Source: Spinellus fusiger
Lineage: Eukaryota; Mucoromycota; Mucoromycetes; Mucorales; Phycomycetaceae
DNA length: 64,000 nucleotides
Assembly (NCBI GenBank): GCA_025094145.1
Contig: JALLLS010000077.1
Location: 62,001 to 126,000, forward strand
Direction of reading: 5' to 3'
In this document: positions 59,025 through 64,000 of the stretch, piece after piece
Position numbering within the stretch: position 1 is the first letter of the stretch
How the letters are laid out: the number at the start of each line of letters is the position of its first letter
Made by a program: the position numbers and the translations under genes
Notes under the pieces: model-generated
The model's database searches: none
The model's input: the letters and a program-made list of their open reading frames with translations, nothing else
Told to the model about the DNA's origin: nothing

Positions 59025-59369
59025 CTTGGATAGATTGTATGCTTGAACGGTGAAAGATCAGAAGAGAAGATTTACTGAATACAAGTGCTATAAAACACTC
59101 GGGAGCAGTAACTGTATTTTATCATAGCTCAAACACTTTATTTATAGATAGTCTCATAACATAAATTTATGCACTTACACAAGACCTTGCTTCATTATAA
59201 ATAAATAAATATAAGGCATATTGTTATAAGCTTTGATACAATGTCACACAATGTCTGCTTGCTCTATCAGAAGTTATACAAAGAACTAAATCAGATAATA
59301 TTTCTCTAAAAGTGTAAGCTTGACTCCATAATATCAATATAGCCCCATGCTATACTTTGTTAATGTGCA

Positions 59370-59396
59370 GAATAGGTGGAGATACGTCACCTATTC
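59370..59396. promoter_or_regulatory. Palindromic CRE-like site upstream of gene C
   Basis: GAATAGGTG...ACGT...CACCTATTC, about 350 bp before the gene C start, with the same following CGCATGGATGGCTGTG as at 38048. It is in the same plus-strand orientation although the genes it precedes point in opposite directions. Confidence 0.4.
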
Positions 59397-59476
59397 GCAT
59401 GGATGGCTGTGGAAGAAGTGGGAGATGATGAAGTTGCTAAAAGTAGTTACAATAATGGAATGTTTCAGAAAAGTAG

Positions 59477-60823
59477 TACAGTCACGCAAAATTAGAAAGT
59501 ATACGATTTTCATTTTTTGAAATCCTGAAAAAAAACATGCTTTACGGATATAAATGTTACGACCTCAAAACACATACCAATGACTTCAAATTCAACACAA
59601 AGTTAGTTTAACATATTGTTTATATCAATGTATATAAAAAAGTTTTTATTTAATATTTTGTTGGGCCACCTTTGGCATCAATAACTGTCTGGCAGCGATC
59701 CTTCATTGAGCCAACTAAACGTTCGGCAAGATCAACGTGGATATTTCTCCAAGCTTCTTCTAAAGCTGTCTTGATCTCATCGATATTATTAATACTGGCC
59801 CTCTTGTTATCAATAAGCTTATCAAGACAGATGCAGAGATGTTCAATTGGGTTGAGATCAGGACTTTGGGCAGGCCATTAATTAAAATGCCTGATTGCAT
59901 GTGTCTCTTTTCCACCATGTTGTATAGCCACTGGTATGGCAGCTAGCCCCATCTTCTTGGAATATAAAGTACTTATCCTCCTTCTCATTTAATTCAATGA
60001 ACCATGACATAAATTTTCCTGTCAAAATGTTGACATATACGTCCTGATTTACAGTGCCATCAACAAAGACCAAAGGCCCAAATCCACCCGCCCAGAAACA
60101 GCTCCAGATCATTATGCTACCTTTCCCCCATTTGGTTGTAGGCATGATATGAGCAGCCTTATACCTCTCTCCTATCTTTCGAATCACTCTGACCCCTCCA
60201 TGGTAACCCTCTACTTCAAACCGTGACTCATCAGACCATACGACGTATCTCCAGTTCTCGGGGGTCCAATTGACCCGTTCCTTTGCCCAACGAGGTCTTT
60301 TCTTCATGTTTTCTTCATACAACCTTGTCTTGTGTGCTGTGAAGTAAGAACCAAACCAAATCGGATGTATATATCTGATGAATGTTGTTTTACAGATGAT
60401 TATCTCATATGCTTTAAGTTCCAAATTTATATAGTTATAGTAGGCAAATGGGTTGATTCTTAGAATGACCTCAAGTCGTCTTAGGTCTCTCTCGTTAAGT
60501 TTTTTGGTGCACCAGAGCTAGGTCTTGGTAGAGGTGTACCATTAGTCTTGATTCTACTAATGATCTTTTGGACAGTAGACTTGCTAATGCTAATGACCTT
60601 TGAAATGGTACCCATGGAGTAATTTTCTTTTTTAAGCCAGTAAACACCCCAGTACTCTCTTTCTTCAAGCTTATCATAAACTCTAGAGTTTCTAGTTGAA
60701 GATTCTGCGCTTGACATTTGAGATTGCTTAATGGAATGTGATTCTGTGGTGAAAAGAAGAAGAATCATATTTAAAATTGTATAAATTATAGGGTCATATA
60801 CTAACTAATGTTGTGTAGCTGTA
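59477..60823 (-). mobile_element. Tc1-like element, family 1, copy 2
   Basis: Ends TACAGTCACGCAAAATTAG at 59477 and CTAATGTTGTGTAGCTGTA ending at 60823, TA borders. Its right end coincides with the inner border of the right 2.2-kb inverted-repeat arm. Confidence 0.9.
59641..60768 (-). pseudogene. Tc1 transposase (family 1), best preserved copy, broken
   Basis: Three frames: 60768-60481 (N-terminal HTH, GTISKVISISKSTVQKIISR), 60424-59882 (FGSYFTAHKTRL, WSDESRFEVEG, MIWSCFWAGGFGPLVFVDG, FIFQEDGASCHTSGY) and 59880-59641 (WPAQSPDLNPIEHLC to IDAKGGPTKY). A frame change near 60450 and another near 59885 (DTCNQAF then stop) separate them. Both central catalytic blocks are intact, so this copy decayed recently. 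Confidence 0.85.
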
Positions 60824-63040
60824 CTATAGCTCTCAACACAAGGCTCCGTGGGGAGAAACACTTAAATAGATCAAAGGCTTGTACACTATGAACACTGCTT
60901 ATACTTTGAGGGTTATGTCGTAAAGATATTTATCATCATTATAATTAGAACTCTTTTGGGAATAAGGACTCAATGGCTATTAAACTGAAAGAAGGATGCC
61001 ATTGAATACTAAGAGATGATGATAATTCATGACATTCGACAGCATACCCCTGAAGCTAATACTAGTAGACGAAAGTATAAGAGAAATAGCAACATGATGT
61101 AATAAACATAAGAGTTTAACTTCACGTTTCACTGCTCTGTAGATCTTTGGCCTAAGAACTCAAAGATAACAGTTGGTTCTGCTGATAATAAACTAGTTAG
61201 CTTAGAATTTGTTAGTGTGTCTATAGTTTTCTCATTCATAAGTTAAATTTTATGATGCATTGTCTATTTGCATCTACCATCTATATACATGGCTATATTA
61301 TTATCTTTATTATACATTGTGAATAAAGTAGCCTCGCGAGTTTTATAAGGTATTATAAATTTAGACGCTCCCCAATGTGTCTATCACTAATACTATGGAC
61401 ACCGAGAAAAATTGGAACGCCTAGCAAAGTTCCAACAATAACTGAAATGTCTTGCTCCAGATAGAAAATTAGAAGAACAGTGTTTTCTATAAGTATATCA
61501 GGCTGAACACTACCGTTTTGTCAGAGGCCAAGCAAAAATTGCAGCAACAGCCAAGGAAAAATAGCACTATGTGTATGTGAAGAAAAAGAGAAAAGTATGA
61601 CTATTTATTTTGCCTCGATCAAAACATGACAGAATATGTCAAATAGGTCAAAAAATAAAATACAATGAAGAACTCTGCCAAAAAGAAGCAAAAGACAAAA
61701 GAAGTAAGACTTGGGTTGACTAAATCTGTTGCCTTTGAGTTTCTCGATCTCATCACCCATATCTATGGAGTACAGGTTACACCTATCTCCATCCTTACTA
61801 CTAATTCTACTGGAGATCCACCATTAATTACATTGTGTCTTCTTTCTATATTATTTATTCCATGATGTAGATAGCCATCATGTTCTGATTTTATAGATAT
61901 TCTCTTTATCTAACTTTCTAACCAATTCTTTCTTTTGTTTGCCAACTATATAATTCCTCTCTTTACAGATTTTCTGCTCATTATATTACATGTGGCAAGA
62001 GAATATCTGGTTTTTCCTTCTATATGGCAAAACATTCACATTTTTTTTTCTCCTTCACATTTTTTATTATTATTTTTCAGTCTCTCTCATACCACTTACG
62101 CTTTCACCTCCATCATAGCCCTGACTAAAGTCTCAGCCAAAAAGTCTATCACTAATTTTTATAAAAATCAGAACAGCATAATGATATACAGTCCCATGTA
62201 ATAAATGAGTAGACAAAAGATAAATTTCTATTTTTTATTCTTCAAAAATAAAATAGAGGTTTTTTTCTTTTCTTTTATAACTTATTCAATAGATGACTTT
62301 AGTCAATGAAAATCAGCCAACTCTTAGCCAAGAACATAAAGATAGTCCCACAAAAAGAAGAGCATGCTATGTTTATTATAGGTCAAATCATAGGACAATG
62401 GAAAATGCATGCTACTTATCAAGAGATTACTGACGATCTTGACATCACAAAGAACACAGTGGGCAGGAGTGTTCAATTGTATAAAAATAAAGGCATAAAT
62501 CGACCACAAAATGTGTACAGGAAGACCTGAAAAGGTTTTATCTAATTCAAAATTGGCTATCGTTCTGTCTATTCGTAGAAACCCTATACAAACAATTGCA
62601 TATGATTTGAAAATATGAATGATGCAGGCGTAGATATTTGCCGTAGTACATTTCTAAAATACATGAATCAACTCAGGTTTTTTTTTCATGCTCACTATCA
62701 AGACTACCTGATATGTCACTTACTCAAAAGCATAACCAATGCAAAACAGCTTGAACGATGCTTGTGTAGTGAGTGGGAGAAGATGCCAAATGAATTTCTG
62801 GAAAATTTAGTGGATAGCATGCCAAGGAGATGCTTTGCTGTGATGAAGAGTAAAAGTTTTACTACAAAGTACTGAGCAACATTTTTATAATAAAACTGTA
62901 GAAAATCATCTAAAGAACAGATATTCCAAATCTTATGTTATTCCACGAACCTTTTATTATGAACATCTTAGACTGATAGATATACCTTTTTTTTTAAAAA
63001 AAAAATCAAAATATTTGATTTTCTGCCTAGCCACTTATTA
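60821..63040. repeat. 2.2-kb inverted repeat, right arm
   Basis: Inverted copy of 48451-50670. The inner border is a TA occupied by the end of the Tc1 copy; the outer border lies within the TIR of the Tc1 deletion derivative. Confidence 0.9.
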
Positions 63041-63052
63041 CATAGAACTGTA
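62187..63052 (+). mobile_element. Tc1 family 2 deletion derivative, right arm copy
   Basis: Ends TACAGTCCCATGTAATAAA at 62187 and CTTATTACATAGAACTGTA near 63052, 866 bp. Residual frames at 62306-62530 (HTH half) and 62615-62875 (C-terminal FLENLVDSMPRRC) with the DDE core removed. Confidence 0.85.
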
Positions 63053-63169
63053 TACTCTTTCCGGAAATTATTGATGCAAAAATAAAAATGAATTTGGCAC
63101 ACAAATAGTTGTGAAAATTGGTGCACTTTTATACTGAATTATTTATTAAACAACCATTCAACATTCAAC

Positions 63170-64000
63170 ATGGATCAATTTATTTACGAAGATGGAAGTG
63201 AAAATCTTTACAACGAAGAGAGAGGTTCAGTTGCTGTTTTAGATATGGAAGTGGACAATGAGCAATACCTGCTGCACAACGCCACAAACTTTAGACACTA
63301 CATGGAACTGAAGCCTTCAGAAAAGCAATTCAAAGACAATAAACTTGACAACTTAGATGATGGCATCATCAAAAATGAACAGGTTGCAAAAGCAAGCTAT
63401 TATTCATATAAAAAAGAGGATAAGGATAGGGTTTTTTTATTGGGTGTATGAGAAGCAACTTAGTGTCCGTACTGCTTACAGAAAGGTCAATATACCTCCT
63501 AGCACTGGTCAAAACTGGTTCAAAAAGAAAGAAAGAACAGAGAGTTTAAATAAGGATGAAGACTTACCTCACAGGAAAGATGGTGGCAGTTCCAATAGTA
63601 ATTCGGCTGGAAGACCACCTAAACTTTGCAATGAACACAAGGATTTTGTAGTTGACATAGTAGATGAAAAGCCAGATAGTGTCCTGGAGGAAATAATGGA
63701 GCGGTTGAATGCCCAGTTTATGAGTCTTGAAATCAAATAATCTACTCTGTATGACTTCCCTACCAAGAAATGTCATTTCACACTCAAGAGAGTTCATTTC
63801 TATTCGGTAGAGCGAAACAGTCCCGAAAAGATTGAAGAAAGGTACAACTGTGTTACTCGTTGGCAGGAAACCGATATGGATTTTTTGAGCAACTGTGTTT
63901 TCATTGACAAAGCAGCTTTGAAGAAAAGAAAATTAGTAATTGGTCCCATCCAGAGTCAAAAAGGTAAGGTTGGGACTGTATTTGATCATGGACAATGTCC
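63170..64000 (+). pseudogene. DDE transposase of Tc1/IS630 type, broken, 3' end outside window
   Basis: ATG at 63170 opens an acidic N-terminal part (MDQFIYEDGSENLYN). After a frame change near 63430 an HTH part follows (KQLSVRTAYRKVNIPPSTGQ), then GRPPKLCNEHKDFVVDIVDE, a TAA at about 63738, TLYDFPTKKCHFTLKRVHF, ERNSPEKIEERYN and NCVFIDKAALKKRK. In related Mucoromycota elements the last block has FIDEA with the catalytic Asp; here Glu is Lys. Stop, frame change and the altered motif make it non-functional. Confidence 0.75.

Overview
The window looks like nuclear DNA from an early-diverging fungus, most likely Mucoromycota (Mucorales type). It is AT-rich. Its genes carry many short introns of about 40-90 bp with GTAAGT-like donors. 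Housekeeping proteins are fungal in type, and the space between genes is filled with Tc1/mariner relics, short TIR elements and truncated LINEs. The organism call is an inference from gene style and repeat content; no rRNA or other marker is present.

Layout. 1-1307: 3'-partial alpha/beta hydrolase (minus). 1.5-4.6 kb: TIR-bounded elements, one next to the C-terminal part of a Fanzor (TnpB-like) nuclease. 4.67-6.03 kb: Tc1 element. 6.25-6.84 kb: 5'-truncated LINE with a target-site duplication. 6.96-8.09 kb: intact MULE-derived DNA-binding ORF lacking the transposase core. 9.5-11.5 kb: VCX1-type Ca2+/H+ exchanger. 12.2-13.05 kb: Tc1 relic. 13.3-17.8 kb: RNA polymerase III second-largest subunit (17 exons). 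18.4-20.8 kb: armadillo/importin-alpha-like protein. 21-28.5 kb: gene-poor, Tc1 relics. 28.5-30.1 kb: PIN-like membrane transporter. 31.5-38 kb: repeats and a decayed fungal repetitive-family gene. 38.8-40.8, 51.6-53.6 and 57.0-59.0 kb: three paralogous stand-alone adenylate-forming enzymes (A plus, B and C minus). 44.7-46.2 kb: adenylosuccinate lyase ADE13. 48.4-50.7 and 60.8-63.0 kb: the two arms of a 2.2-kb inverted repeat enclosing B and C. 63.2-64.0 kb: a further transposase running off the edge.

Exon structures were derived by hand from splice sites and frame continuity. All seven complete multi-exon genes close to a whole number of codons: VCX1 493 aa, RPC2 1160 aa, ARM protein 594 aa, transporter 469 aa, ADE13 480 aa, and the adenylating enzymes 545, 544 and 544 aa for A, B and C (eight proteins counting the three paralogs separately). 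The housekeeping genes act independently (purine synthesis, Pol III transcription, vacuolar Ca2+ handling, probable nuclear import). The most distinctive content is the three-copy adenylating-enzyme family embedded in inverted repeats with mosaic sequence identity, and the Fanzor remnant close to a mariner-type terminus.
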